In this document: positions 14,818-27,555 of the stretch, piece by piece
Layout: each line of letters starts with the position of its first letter
How positions within the stretch are numbered: the first letter of the stretch is position 1
NCBI GenBank assembly: GCA_963921425.1
Contig: OY992839.1
Span: forward strand, 19,328,910 to 19,392,909
Origin: Dryas octopetala
Lineage: Eukaryota; Streptophyta; Magnoliopsida; Rosales; Rosaceae
Reading direction: 5' to 3'
Length of the DNA: 64,000 bases
Notes under the pieces: generated by a model
The model's database searches: none
What the model saw: the letters and a program-made list of their open reading frames with translations, nothing else
Told to the model about the DNA's origin: nothing
Translations under genes and position numbers: made by a program

Positions 14818-16287
14818 CTATGTTTTTACATCAAAAGACTCTGTTTCTATACGCCAATCATGACCATTGTATAACCATCGTAGGTGGCCCATATAACATA
14901 CTTTTCCACCGTGCCAAGCAGATGTTGTATCCTGCATACAAACCGGGCATGCCCTATAACCTTTTGTGCTCCAGCCTGACAAATTCCCATAAACTGGGAA
15001 ATCATTGATTATCCATATAACTGTTGCACGCAAGGTAAACATTTTTTCAGTCGACTTATCATATGTCAACACACCATTTTGCCACAAGTCTTTCAACTCA
15101 TCAATCAACGGCCGCAAATACACATCAATCTCCTTGCCATGAGATTGCGGTCCCGGAATTAATAGCGACTTCATTGTAAATTCTTTTTTCATGCAACTCC
15201 AAGTAGGCAAATTATAAGAAACCACAATGACCGGCCAAGTGCTGTGGGATGTGCTCATATTCCCATATAGATTAAATTTATCTAACGCGAGTCCCAACTT
15301 GACATTTCGAGGTACTGCTGCAAAATCGAGATATATTTTATCAAATTCTTTCCATGCGCTTCCATCTGCAGGATGCCTTATCACATCGTTATCAACCCGC
15401 TTATCTTTGTACCATCTCATGTCACTAGCAGTATGTGTCGACATATACAATCGTTGCAATCTTGGCTTAAGGGGAAAATAACGCAACACCTTTCTCATAA
15501 TCTTTTTATTTCCATGTTTAGACTTATTCTGATATCTCGGCTCATTGCATACATGACATTTATCTCTCCCTTTGTTTTCTTTGTAAAACAATGCACAATT
15601 ATTCTTGCAGGTGTGAATTTTTTCATACCCCAATCCAAGATCTTTCAACACCTTGTTTGCTTGATAATGAGTTTCAGGTAAATAATTGTTCTTTGGAAGC
15701 ATCCGTTTAAAAATCCTTATCAAGTAATCATAACCCCGATTCGAATGCCCAAACATGACTTTCCAACACATCAACTCCATAACGGCAGTTAGTACCGAGT
15801 ACTCTTTGCAACCAGGGTACAATTCTCGCTTGTCTTGATTCAACAATCTCTCATATTTATCAAACTCTTCACTTTGAACATTTACTGGCAATCCATCATC
15901 ATTTTCAACGCCAACTTCCTCAAAGATAGGTTGACCTTGATCTCGTGACGCGTATAGATAAGCATCGTTTATTATACCCATCACCTGGTCATTATCATCA
16001 TCAACAAATTTCGTAGGTTGCTTCCTTTTCCAAGCATTCGAGGAAGTCAAAGCAGCCACCATCTGTTCACTATAATGATACCATGTTGTATAATTGTCTG
16101 ACATCCCATTGTCTAACAAATGACATTGTACTTCATGTAATGTCTTCGAGTAACCGTTGTTACATTTCCGGCACAAACACCTTACAAGATTCCAAGCATT
16201 GACATGTTTCTTTGCAACCTCACTAACATAATTCAGATTATGTATCCACTGCCGATCCATAATGTCTGTTTCCATATTATATGACAA
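14818..16287 (-). pseudogene. TNP2-type CACTA transposase, N-terminal 489 residues
   Basis: This is the catalytic-side protein of a CACTA transposon. The N-terminus (residues about 9-75) matches the transposase-associated domain, with MDRQW and the CLCRKCNNG zinc-ligand motif. A Transposase_21/TNP2 domain follows (about residues 170-489), with YDYLIRIFKRMLP, the CKNNCALFYKE motif, RWYKDKR, GNMSTSHSTWPVIVVSYNLP and the CPVCMQDTTSAWH segment. The long frame ends in a TAG where intact relatives continue into the DUF4218 region, so it is a truncated pseudogene although the remaining frame is open. Part of the usual first exon may lie upstream of 16287. Confidence 0.85.
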
Positions 16288-16463
16288 TTAGACAAAAGAT
16301 GTGTCTCGTCTTCTTTTGCCTCTGGTAAGGGCCCTATCCCATTCGAGAATGCACAATTATGAGTTATGGTTAGTGGTTCGCGTGATGTGGATTCGATCAG
16401 AGAAAATTTCGACAACATCTCCCAATGGTTCTCCAAGTGCACGACGTAAATATTAAAAATCAA

Positions 16464-17640
16464 TATCTAGTATGCACTCGAAGAACATTAGGAAACGCCA
16501 ACAAAATTTCCTTGATCAAAACCACGTCACGTGAACCGCTAACCACAACACATAATTGTGCACTCTCAAACTGTCCATGGATAAATTGAACAATTCAAGA
16601 ATCAATATTGGAGCGCAGTCACACATTGCATCCACGCGCACGTCCAACAGACTCTCGAACGAGTCTAAGGTGTATTTAAGTTGAACGCATTGGACAAAGT
16701 TATCCACTAATAACTTTGCACAACTAGTTGAATATATAGATATCTAGATAACTTTGCAATTCTTCCTCACCATCCCAATAAATATATATATATTTCTACC
16801 CCAAGGATATACATTTAATAAATAAAATAAATTTCAAAATACAACTAAACTAAATTTAACATACAAACTAATTAATAAATTTTACAATTAAAAACATACA
16901 AACTAACAAATAAATTTTATAGTTAAAAACATACAATCTAACTAATAATTTTTACAATTAAAAACATACAATCATTATAATAAATTTTATAATTACTAAC
17001 AAGCATACAAACTAATACATTTTAACAATTAGGAAACATTAAACAATTTACCTTAAAAACTCCCGAATTCTTCAAAACTCCCGAATTCCTTAAATCAAAA
17101 TTCCGCAATTCCTCAATTCTTATAAAAAAATTTATCAAAATGCGAAAAATCATAAAATTACTCAATAATTGCAAAACCCACAAATGAAAATGGAAAAAAA
17201 AAAAAAAAAAAAAAAAAAAAACAACCCCAGAAAAAAGCACAAATAAAAAAAAATCAGAAAAACCCACTAATTGCAATGGGGGTTTGCTGCATGTGGGTTT
17301 TCTATGGTGGGGTGGGTTAGGGTTTTGAATTTTTTGTGGGTTTCGGGGATTTTGGAGGGGCTGGGGGTGACAGATCAGAGATGAGAAAGAAAGAGAGGAG
17401 AGAGATCAGAGAGCTGGGAGATCGGAGAGAGCTAGTGCGATTCAGGTGAGTGTGTTTTGGGGGGGGGGGGGCTAGGGATGAGAGATTGAGAGAGATGAGA
17501 GAGAAAGAGAAGACGGAGAAATGAGGTGGGCAGGTTCGGGCTAGGATGAGATAGGATGGGATTAGGGATGGGAGATAAAAGATGAGAAAGCTTTAGAGAG
17601 ATGGAGTCACATAGCAAACTAGAAAAGAAAAGGGAAAGCA
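16464..17640. other. CACTA 5' non-coding interior
   Basis: Between the transposase start and the subterminal repeats lies AT-rich sequence with short repeated phrases around ACATACAAACTAA (16840-17010), a long poly(A) tract near 17192-17221, and a GA/GT-rich stretch at 17280-17620. It is likely leader and intron sequence of the transposon. No gene is supported. Confidence 0.5.
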
Positions 17641-17654
17641 GGGATTAAAAATCC

Positions 17655-17740
17655 CGAAAGTTTTAGGCGACGAAATAGAACATTCGTCGCCTAAATTAGC
17701 TTTGGCCGACGAATAGGTTTCGTCGCCTAAGGTGTTGAAA
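17655..17740. repeat. CACTA subterminal repeat cluster (inner)
   Basis: Direct and inverted copies of GGCGACGAA / TTCGTCGCC occur within about 85 bases, spaced like binding sites for the element's DNA-binding protein. They match the outer cluster at 18712-19187. Confidence 0.75.
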
Positions 17741-17840
17741 TTCTAGGGCACCGTTTCATCCTGCCAACATTTCACACTTTGGGCAACGGACCATTTCGTC
17801 TCCCAAAATAATATTTTCCTTGCCTAAATACCTTTTAATT

Positions 17841-18700
17841 AGAAAAACCACAATCGTTTATAAATTCGAGCTTCGATACCTTACTTCTACATCTTCAATT
17901 GACCTGATTATTTGGAGAGATGATCTTTGAGTGAGGAACTAACAAATGAATGGTTCAGATCTTTGAAAACACGATAAATATGTGACCTTTTACATATAAA
18001 TGAATAGTTTCAACACTTAAAAGTATAATTCTATGAACTCTTTCATTGAAACCTTATCGTTTCAATAATTGTGAAGACCACAACAAGATTTCAACGATCG
18101 AAGCCGTTTATTTTCTTCATTTGTACTCAAATATCATCCCTGAAAAAAATTGGCCAAATCAGAATTCATCTACATGTTCGATTATCATAAGAAAAATCAC
18201 GATCGTTCATTAATTCGACTACCAATACTTAATTTCTACATCTCCGATTGATCTAAATTTTTGCAGAGATGATGTTTGAGTGGGGTACTAAAAAATGAAT
18301 GGTTCGGATAATTGGAAACACGATCGAGATGTGAGCATTTACATATAAATACACTTGAAGAGTATAATTCTTATAACTTTTTCATTTAACCCTAGTCATT
18401 TCAATAATTGTGAAAACCACAACGTTATTTCAACGATCGGAGCCGTTCATTTTCTGTGTTCATACTCAAAGATCATCTCTGCAAAAAATCGACCAAATTG
18501 GAATTCATCTACCCGTTCGATTATCATTAGAAAAACCACGATCGTTCATAAGTTCAACCATCATTACATAACTTTTACACATTCGATTGGGCCGATTTTT
18601 TGCAGGGATGATCTTTGAGTGAGGAACTAAAAAATGAACGGTTCGGATCGTTAAAACATGATTGCATCATATGTTTATACATAAATATAAATGCACATGG
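17841..18700. repeat. about 345 bp tandem repeats within the CACTA element
   Basis: Three related units start at about 17841, 18190 and 18529, each opening with AGAAAAA(C/T)CAC(A/G)ATCGTT and ending with a phrase around GATGATCTTTGAGTGAGGAA then AATGAATGGTTC. Spacing is 349 and 339 bases; the last unit is partial. Units have diverged by scattered substitutions. They lie between the two subterminal repeat clusters. Confidence 0.75.
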
Positions 18701-18711
18701 AAAGACATTGG

Positions 18712-19187
18712 GCAATTTAGGCGACGAAGGTCATTGTCATCGCCTAAGGGATCTTTGAGTGACGAAGGCTATTTTCATCGCCCAAAATACCCTAGGGCGA
18801 CGAAATTATGCGTCGCTCAAAGCGTTTTTAGGCGACGAAGGTTATTGTCGTTGCCTAAGATATCTTTGAGCGACAAAGGTGTATTTTCGTCGCTCAAAAT
18901 ACCTTAGGACGACGAAGCTGATTTTACGTCGCTCAAATTTGTCGCTCAAAGAATAACGTTGGGGCCATTTTGACGGTGAAGTTTAGGCGACAAAGAATTT
19001 TCATCACATAATGTAACTTTAGGCGACGAATGTAAAATTCGTCACCTAAAGTTACCTTTGGCAACGAAAAGTTTCGTCGCTTGAATGGTCATGAGTTTAG
19101 GCGACGAAAGTTAAGGTTTGTCGCCTAAAGTCACCACCTTAGGCGACAAATTTTGTTTCGTCGCCCAAACATAATTTTCTTATAGTG
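18712..19187. repeat. CACTA outer subterminal repeats and terminus
   Basis: More than ten copies of TTAGGCGACGAA-like and TTCGTCGCCTAA-like 12-mers in both orientations, ending at the terminal inverted repeat TTTTCTTATAGTG (19175-19187). This dense array is the hallmark of CACTA element ends. Confidence 0.85.
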
Positions 19188-20930
19188 CCAAGACTATCGC
19201 CAAGAGGACAATTCAGAGATGCTGAGGATGAGGCGTTATTCCATGCAAACAATAATCAACCTATTACTATGGCCACGGTGAAAAATCTCCTCCAGGAGTA
19301 TATGAGAGATCAGGGCAGGCGCCCAAGACCAGCATACAAATTGCCGTTCACAGCGGCAATTTTGAACCATGACTACCTCAGAAATTTTAGGCAACCTGAG
19401 TTCACCAAGTTTTCGGGAGAAGATGATAGGGTATCTTCTATTGAGCACATCGCAAGGTTCTCGGCGCAATGTGGCGAACATGTCAGGGACGAATCTTTGA
19501 AAGTGCGGATGTTTATCTCATCTCTTACTGGGGCTGCATTTTGGTTCATGACTTTGCAGCAACATACAATTGGCTCTTGGAGAGAGATGAAGGATGTTTT
19601 CCATGAACAATTCTATCACTATGAGGAGGAAGTGTTGGTTGCAAACTGGAAAGTCTTTACCAAAGGGAGAATGAGTTAGCCTCAGCACACATTGCAAAGT
19701 TCAGAAGGGCGAGGATGAACTTCCGAGTTGCTTTGGCCGAGAAGGAATTCGCCAAGCTCGAATATAGGAAGCATTTTGATGGAGTCAACTTTTGGGACCT
19801 TTATGAGTTAATAGATAGGGTGGCTCGTTTAATTAAGGAAAAAACTCAGAAGAGGGCCGCGGCCAGAAACAACCCTCATAAAGGCGCGGTCATGCACTTT
19901 ATGAATGCTGATGAAGAGCAATCTCTGGAGGAAGCTGACATTTCTTTGGCCGAGATCATCATCGACAAGCCGTACGAATGCTCGGCATTAGCAAAGCCAC
20001 CTCTGGCAAAACCCGGGGTTACTGGCAGGTAATTTCTTATTAGGTGCAAGGGAACACCCTTAGGCTAAACGTGACCAAACACTACGAGTTCGATTTGTCG
20101 AAGGCAAATCAGATTTTTGATCAAATGAGGGTTGATAAAGTAATTAAGCTCCCGGTGGACCACATTATCCCGCCGAAGGAAGAACTGGCAGGAAAAGCCT
20201 TCTGTATATATCATGCTAAGTACACTCATGCCACAGGCATGTGTGACTTATTGAAGAGGGGAAGCTCAAGTTCCCTCAAAAAGACAAACAACAAATGAAG
20301 ATTGATACAGAGCCATTCGGCGAGGTATCAATAAATAGTTTTGTTGGGAGTGCCGAAGCTGGCAGACAATCATCCCAGAACCAGGGTTGACCGTGGAGGA
20401 GAGCTTCACCAAGTTTTCTTCATCGCATATGGCCGTTGCATCAAGGATCACCAAAGATTTCAATGTCTCAATACATGAGATTATGGCTAGAGCTGTAGGG
20501 GTGAATGAAGCTTTGCAGGCGGAGAAGAAAAAGAATCCAAGAACTCTGCCATCTCAGCCTCAATCTCTGGCGTAAACTGCAAAGGGGGGCATATAAAAAA
20601 AAAAAAAAAAGTCAATACAAAGCCATCAAAAATGTCAAAAGTGTTGCTAAACTAAAACAAGACCTGCTCTAAGGGTACATTCTTCGGGGAAACGACCTTT
20701 TGCCGAAGAAATTCAGGCATGAATGAGCTAATGGGCTTCGATTAGAGATAACCCCTAAAATAATTAGCTCCTGGCGGAACCCGCCAAGAGTGACCGATTG
20801 GGGGGTTACTGTCCATACTTGAATCAAAAGAATCTGAAGAAATATGTTTTCGCCATGCATCCTTGTTTTTCTTTTTTTCAAACCATTTCTTGGGGTTACG
20901 GCGAAAATGGTCTGAATCCTGGTGTAAAGT
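19188..20930 (+). mobile_element. Ty3/gypsy gag fragment
   Basis: A fossil piece of a gypsy element. 19188-20032 encodes gag-type sequence (retrotransposon gag domain around FTKFSGEDDRVSSIEH and FISSLTGAAFWFM), and 20044-20298 a stretch with the knuckle-like FCIYHAKYTHATGMC. The element is broken, with several breaks, and no pol, integrase or PBS is present. Its left side is cut by the CACTA terminus and its right side meets an LTR-like start at 20931. 20580-20930 is non-coding. Confidence 0.75.
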
Positions 20931-23040
20931 TGTGACGCCCCGAAACTGGCCATGTCACAGCGGCACCCATTCTAGAAATTCAGAGAATATAATACTTCTA
21001 CCACTAAGTATTATATCTCAAAGCTTCCTAAAACAAGATAAGCTTTTTTAAAATTCGTTCGGGTTGGATCAGAATATAGAAATTACAGCGAAATGTATTT
21101 CTGAATAATACCTCGAAATATTATTATTAAACAGAAATATAAAACTAACCCGTGAGGGTCATGAGTTCCAAAATATAGATAACCCTACTAAAGCATTAAG
21201 TAGATATTCATAAAACAAACAGCAGAGATATCTCAACCCATATTCAGAGTGATTTGGCGACTAATGAAGTAGTGCTAAAGAGATTGGAATTTTGGAATCT
21301 GCATGTGTAGAACACCTATTGCAAAAGAAGGGAGACGCCACCACTGATCCAAAGAAAGAATCTAAACCAAATAGACAGGAAGCTAAAACTGACATGATAT
21401 AGATGCCACTCCATCGGCCTTATTCCAAGTCATTATTCATTGGGAGATCTACACTCACAAGAGTACAGTAGGGGATAAGCATCACATACGATCATTGCTT
21501 CCCCTCGGGGGAAATCCCAAGTTAGGTTTGAAAATGATAATGAAGGTATAATATATATATATTCTTTCTGCCAAGCATCACATACGATCATTGAATATAT
21601 ATATATATTCAATGAGAGGAAAACCAAAGTGAAACAATGCAACACAACAGAATATCCACAACAATAATCAGTGAGTAAAACCTTTGCATGTTGTCACACA
21701 TCTTTTGTGAAAATCTAACACGTGTCAAGTTCAGAATTCTTACCTGCCAACACAAATGGCCAACTACCCATACCAAAATCCAATCAATCATCGATATGGT
21801 AGCGAGAGTATCCATTCCTGGTGAATACCACATACGCTAGCCTCCCCAGAAGGACATTCAACTAGCCCATCCGTAAACATCGCCTTAAGAGGTTTAGGGG
21901 ATCGAAACCCAAGAATACCACACTGGGCCTTTTACTCTCAGGTCGCAATGATAATTACAATAAAATCCATACAAGTATGCCATACAAAATCCATGCAATA
22001 CTTAAAAACAATTTGATAATATATAGTATTAACAAAATACGAGAAAACCCTATAACCGGGACGTGGTGTTTTCTCCCTACCTATTACCAATGTGGAAGCC
22101 CTGCCTGTCTCCATGTCTACTTTGTCCTTGCATACCTATTAGGAAAACTGGAGTTCCAAATCCAACGACAGCTATTAGGAATGTACAAACCGTACCCCGG
22201 ACCTTGTCTGTTAAGACTAGGTAAAATTTAGAGTTTCAACACTAGTGTAACTGTTAGGCTTCTATAAATTCTTGATCCGGTATGACCCTGCTCCCCGAGA
22301 CAAACAATCATGTCAGACCGTTTGGTTTCTACTTAGGTTCATTTTAATTTAAATGGAGGAGATTGATCAATGTTTAACCTACAATGTGTCCAGTTCAATG
22401 CATGAGGAAACTGAGGGAGCTCTGGCCCAGTCTCCAACGCATGTATGCTCATGGCCTGCTCTTAGACAACACGTTGTTGAGTTACCACATATATGGCCTC
22501 AATATATTATTAATCTAATTTCAGTTAAACAGTTAAGTATCGTGTCATCTAGAACCACAACTTAAATAAACAACTGTTAAAGAAGTTGGGGTACGAGCTT
22601 ACCTGTAGAAGACGGTGCACAGGCAAAACCTCGGTACAACTAGACTAGCAAAATAACGGAATAAAAGAATCTAATTAAAAAAAGTATAAATCAAATGAAA
22701 TTTCAGCAGAAATCCAACAAGGGTTGAAGGGGCTGCTAAAGGCTTCAAAATGAAATTCCTAATTTATGTAGAATTTCAACTCTGGAAGGTGGGGCTCGGC
22801 TCCACGAACATGTAGGCGAAAACGGCTTGCCAATCGGACTTCTAGAACTCAAGCTATAATCAAAATACAAAAATTTATATTTAATCAAGAGAGAGAGAGA
22901 GAGTGTGTGTGTGTGTGTGAGTGAGTGAGTGAGTTTCTAGAGAGAGAAGCTCTAGAAACAAGCTTTTGGTGTGAATGAAGATGATGGAAGTGGTGGGGTA
23001 TTTATAGATGAGTGGTGAGTGAATGGATGGCTAGGATTAA
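20931..23040 (+). mobile_element. LTR fragment of a TGTGACGCCCCG-type gypsy element
   Basis: Starts TGTGACGCCCCGAAACTGG, a close relative of the TGTAACGCCCCG start of the solo LTR at 7747. It continues about 2 kb as non-coding sequence, with GA and GT microsatellites near 22889-22935 and a promoter-like GGGGTATTTATAG near 22996. No matching LTR end is seen; the sequence passes into the copia fragment at about 23040. A broken remnant. Confidence 0.55.
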
Positions 23041-23898
23041 AAGGGAATGTGTGGCTAGATTCTGACTGGGGAGGAGACATCAAGGATAGACGATCCACCA
23101 CTAGATCTATTGTCTATTTTGCAGGAAATCCTGTTTCATGGCAGTCTAAGAAGCAAGGTATTGTTGCTAGAAGTTCTACAGAGGCTGAGTATAGGGCTTT
23201 GGCCAACACTGTCTTAGATTTTTCTTGGTTGCGTAATGTGCTTAAGGATTTACATGTATCTTTGCCTTCTCATCCACTCATACGCTATGATAATGTTTCA
23301 ACTCTTGCTTTGGGAACCAATCTAGTCTTCCATTCTCGTATCCAGCATCTTGATACAAATTTTCATTATCTCAGAGAGAGAGTTCAGTATGGTGATTTGG
23401 ATTTGGAATATGTGCCTACTCTGTACAATACAACAGATTTTTTGACTAAGGGTCTTCATAGCCCTCTGCATTTTCAACATTGTTGCAACCTTAGACTTGG
23501 TCCCCTTACTGAGGTTGAGGAGGGATGATAGACAGTTAGTATTTTATTAGTTTGTTACAGTTGTCTACAGCTAGTTTCCACGTATATGTAGTTGATTGGC
23601 TTAGTTAGTTAGTTTGGTTAGTATAGTCGGTGGCTTTCATAAATGCATATATTGATTGTAATATTCAGTTATGGGTTATTATGATGAATAATACGATACA
23701 AAGCTTTCTCTCATCTTTCTTTGGTTTCAATACTTTGATTCTCTATTTTCTTGCTATTGTGAACAGATCCTCTTACTGTTGTTGTTTCATTAATTGTTGT
23801 TTGCTGCAGGGTTTTCTAGAGCTAGGCTTGTTCTAGCTTAGTTAATTTGTTTTCTTTTTGGGCTTTGGCCCCCCTACACAAAAAAAAAAAAAAAAAAA
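23040..23898 (+). mobile_element. Ty1-copia 3' fragment ending in poly(A)
   Basis: Plus-strand coding sequence to 23528 matches the end of copia RNase H, with DIKDRRSTTRS, the SWQSKKQGIVARSSTEAEYR motif and a C-terminal DFLTKGL segment. The purine-rich GAGGTTGAGGAGGG precedes an LTR-like start near TGATAGACAG. The segment ends in 19 A residues (23880-23898) instead of an LTR terminus, and the rest of the element is missing upstream. A broken fossil. The poly(A) end suggests insertion of a polyadenylated transcript by LINE machinery. Confidence 0.75.
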
Positions 23899-23997
23899 GT
23901 GTTGACCAATAATATTCCAAGCACTACAACTTTTATATGCTTAAATGGGCACAAATTATTGATACCAGACATACATGGTTTATAGAAAATAAAGTTA

Positions 23998-24203
23998 CAA
24001 AAATTATTGTATATGATTGTAACGTCTCATGGCATGTTGACATGGTATTACTAATTCACTCAATTTGTAATACGTATACAATTTTAAATGTATTGTTTAG
24101 GGTGTAGAGGTTTTAGATACTAATAATTATGCACTTGTCTTAATTAAAGTGAATTAGTAACACTATATCAGTACGTGTTACGATGACACACAATAGTTTC
24201 TCG
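23998..24203. mobile_element. 206 bp foldback MITE, TAAAGTTA target duplication
   Basis: The segment is flanked by TAAAGTTA at 23990-23997 and 24204-24211. Its two halves are inverted relatives: the left arm phrase GGTATTACTAATTCACT matches the right arm read in reverse (AGTGAATTAGTAACAC). The paralogous site near 59262-59275 in duplication copy 2 lacks it. The 8 bp duplication suggests hAT mobilisation. Confidence 0.7.
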
Positions 24204-24247
24204 TAAAGTTATAGATAAACTAGTTACTACCATGTACTCCTTAGGAT

Positions 24248-25021
24248 CAAGGTTGAAAATATCAAAAATTTCTTAAATATCGATCCTCAAATTTATATAT
24301 ATATATATATCGATATCGAAAAATATCGGTGTTAGTCAATAAAAACATATGATTTTTAATAAAACTCTAAGAGATATATGTATTAAACAAATAAATTTCA
24401 TAAACTAGTATATGTATAATAAATATATGATATGTAGGTGGACATCAGGAGAATCAAGTATAAAATATCTAAATATAATACCCAAATAACATAACCCTTA
24501 ATTAACCTAAATAACATAACTCATATCACCAAACTCATAGTTTATATTGAGTGAGAAATTCTTAAATATGGCTACTTCACCGTATTAAACCACTAAAATA
24601 TTACATTAAAAAGCCCCATTAAAGTAAATCTATTGCCCATAACCTAATTATACTGACCCACATTATTAACGCACCCACAATTACAAACAACTCACTGGCC
24701 AATATACCAGCCCACCATCAGCAGTAGCCCACATTATTAACCTTGCCCACAAATTAATTAAAACAACAGATGTGGCAACAGAGTAATAGAGAGAGAGAGA
24801 GAACAGAGTAATAGACAGAGAGATAGAGAGAGCGATGTCGACAAGAAAGGGATCCAAATTGCCGATAGCTCTCCCATTTCTCCGATAGCTTGCCACTCTG
24901 TCCGAGAACTCACCGGCTAATATATCGGTGAAATATCTTACATGCCATTTAAATATCAACAACTGAAAAAGCTGATATCTTGGCGGAAATATTGCCGATA
25001 TGGTCGATCTTTTCATCCTTG
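24248..25021. mobile_element. 774 bp non-autonomous hAT element, CTTAGGAT target duplication
   Basis: Ends CAAGGTTGAAAATATC and, inverted, CAAGGATGAAAAGATC (14 of 16 identical). Flanks carry CTTAGGAT at 24240-24247 and 25022-25029. Copy 2 of the duplication shows the unfilled site, CTTAGGAC, at about 59287. 8 bp duplication plus CA-starting inverted ends indicate a hAT element. It contains repeated phrases around CGATATCG and no transposase. It lies inside the last exon of pathogen-related copy 1. Confidence 0.85.
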
Positions 25022-27487
25022 CTTAGGATAGGGCAGCTTGAAGCTATCTCTTTGGAAGCAGTACTCAATTTTGCACCCTTCAAGAGAGCTCCAAGTAGTT
25101 GTCCAAGGTCATAAAAGAACTCCACCTTCACGATTTTGTTGTGCTCGTCCACCTGTTAGTTTGGTCCAAATAAACAGGCAGAGATAAAACAAATAACATT
25201 AGTTGTATTAAATTTTTAGGCGATAGAAAGGAAAATAATCTATATATATATCTATATATCTATATATTATATATATATAGAAAATTAGGATTAACTACCA
25301 AATATCAATAGTTTTTTAATAAAGCAGCAAGACACTAATTTTTTTTAGTTTAGGTACTAACCTAGAGTAAAACATTTTGGATTAGGTCACAAATCAGTTT
25401 GTTATACAGTTGTGACTGTCTAACAATTACAGTTGTAATTGTCGAACAGTCATAGTTGTGACTATTTAAAATTTATAAAAAATCAAAATTTTTAAGGGTT
25501 TCATCCTTTTGATTTAGGTTTGGGGGATAAAGTCCTATAACCTAAAAACTAAATATTAAAGTTTAAGCCTTGCAAATATTGAAAAAACAATAAATCAATA
25601 AAAAAGTTATGACTGTTAGACAGTCACAGTTCGATATAACCATGTTTTTTAAAATTGGTACTTAAACTGAAATTTAGTACCTAAAGTGAAATGACATAAA
25701 TGTTTTAGTAGTTGAAATGAAAAAACATTATAATTTAGTACCTAAAGTCAATGGACCTATATATATATATGTAATCTTTTTTGGTCCATTAAATATGTAA
25801 TCTCATAATTTAAATTGTTCATTTTTATGCTGCACTTCATAGATTTTCACAAAAAATCAATCAAATCAGAATTCATTTATATATGTAATTGTTGTTGCAT
25901 GAAATCGGACCAACACTCACCCAGCTCCCAATTCAAGCCAGAACTGAGTGTATTTTCAACGTATTTGAATTGGCAAAGAAGGCTTAGAGATGTGGAAAGA
26001 GTTTTCATCCTCTGCTAACCTTGACCAACTCGCTTTAAACTTTTATCATCTCAGACGAGGCCGTTTTGAACGAAAGCACAAAAGAAGAACTAAATAAATA
26101 GTAGATGATTTAGTTTAATTCCCAAATAGTTGGATTAGAGTAATGTATGCAATCTAATACTATCTGAGGGAACTCAGGGAAGAGTCATTCATATAGGTGT
26201 ATATATATATATATGTGTGTGTGTGTGTACGTGTGGCGCGTATATATATACACAAAGAAATGAGTCACACATTAATATCGACACATTGGATGACACAAAC
26301 AGCGCATTAGCCCATATAAATCTGTGAAAGCGTATGGTGGGACTCATCAACTAGCTTTAATTTGCACAAGCAGAGGGAGAAGTACCTCAAAAATGGCCAT
26401 TCCATAGACTTCCACAAGTTCTCCAGTTGGGGCATGGCCCTTGAAAGGGCCCTCCATGTAACCCCAGTGCCTGAATTTGTACACAATCTGTGGTGGCCCA
26501 TAATAGACTTGGAGGATCTCCAAGGCAAACCCACGAGGGAATGTTGTTGTGAAAGCCTTATGAGATGACTCCGCTGTTTCCTTATCAGGATTATAGCCCC
26601 TCAGATTCTCGGGCAGTGAGGTCTGAAGCAAGGGGTTATAGCCCCCTCCAAGTTTGCCTATTTCTTCAAGGGTTATGCCTTTCTTTCCTGTCCATTAATT
26701 AATAATTTTCAATTTAATAATTAATTTTTATTGAAACCACTTAATAATTATCTAATTATTAAGAACAGAACTTTGATCACTAAATAATAATTAATAATAT
26801 TACCATTTAGGCTGAAAGTGAAATTGTTGGGATCAAGTGTCTTGAAATCTTCAAGGCTGGCCTTATGGAAAAGCTCCATTTTCCACGTCTTTACAAGGTT
26901 CTGCACCTCTTCTTCTAGTGACCCAGATGGCCATATCTTCCATCAATAAAAGTTTCACATATTAAATGATTAATTATGAAAATATAACATACACTAACGT
27001 AGCCAAAAAGCAAAAAGACGTCACACTCTCACACACATAAAATTATACACAGAGGAGCAAATTGTACCATTGGTCAATTTTTTTTTCACTTAGTTCTATA
27101 TTGGCCGGTCTATGTTATTTTTTTCATTTTATATTGGTCTACTAACTTTGTGACGTGTTCCATTGTGATCAAAATCGTCAAATTAGCACAAACGGCCGTC
27201 TATTTTAGTCATGTGTCGCGCACGTAGGAGCTCTATTGTGAACCAATATGGAACTAAGTGAAGAATTAGTAAACCAATATAGAACTAAGTGAAGAATTAG
27301 TGTACCACAACAGCTAGTGCCTTATGTGCACAACATATAAAATATACGATCGTTTGTGCTAATTTGACGGTTTAGATTACAAATGGAAAACGTCACAAAG
27401 TTAGTGGATCAATATAGAACGAAAATAAGATCGTGCACCAATATAGAACTGTCTAAAGAAAAAGTGGACCAAAGGTGCAATTTCTTC

Positions 27488-27555
<68 letters not shown>

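Larger units (their letters stand above)
11086..19187 (-). mobile_element. decayed CACTA (En/Spm) DNA transposon, left end missing
   Basis: The right end reads TTTTCTTATAGTG, i.e. CACTATAAGAAAA on the minus strand, the diagnostic CACTA terminus. Next to it are many inverted and direct copies of TTAGGCGACGAA / TTCGTCGCCTAA, typical subterminal repeats. Minus-strand coding sequence follows in the order TNP2-type transposase, DUF4218/DUF4216-like parts and a Ptta/En-Spm (Transposase_24-like) part. No CACTA terminus is present at the left: the element stops at 11086 against an LTR-like end. The right terminus abuts a gypsy gag reading frame with no gap, suggesting insertion into gag. In-frame stops and shifts make it non-autonomous today. 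Confidence 0.85.

Noticed and set aside
24681-25016. A separate 111-codon gene on the minus strand
   Set aside because: It lies within the non-autonomous hAT element and overlaps the element-derived end of pathogen-related copy 1; no similarity to a known protein.
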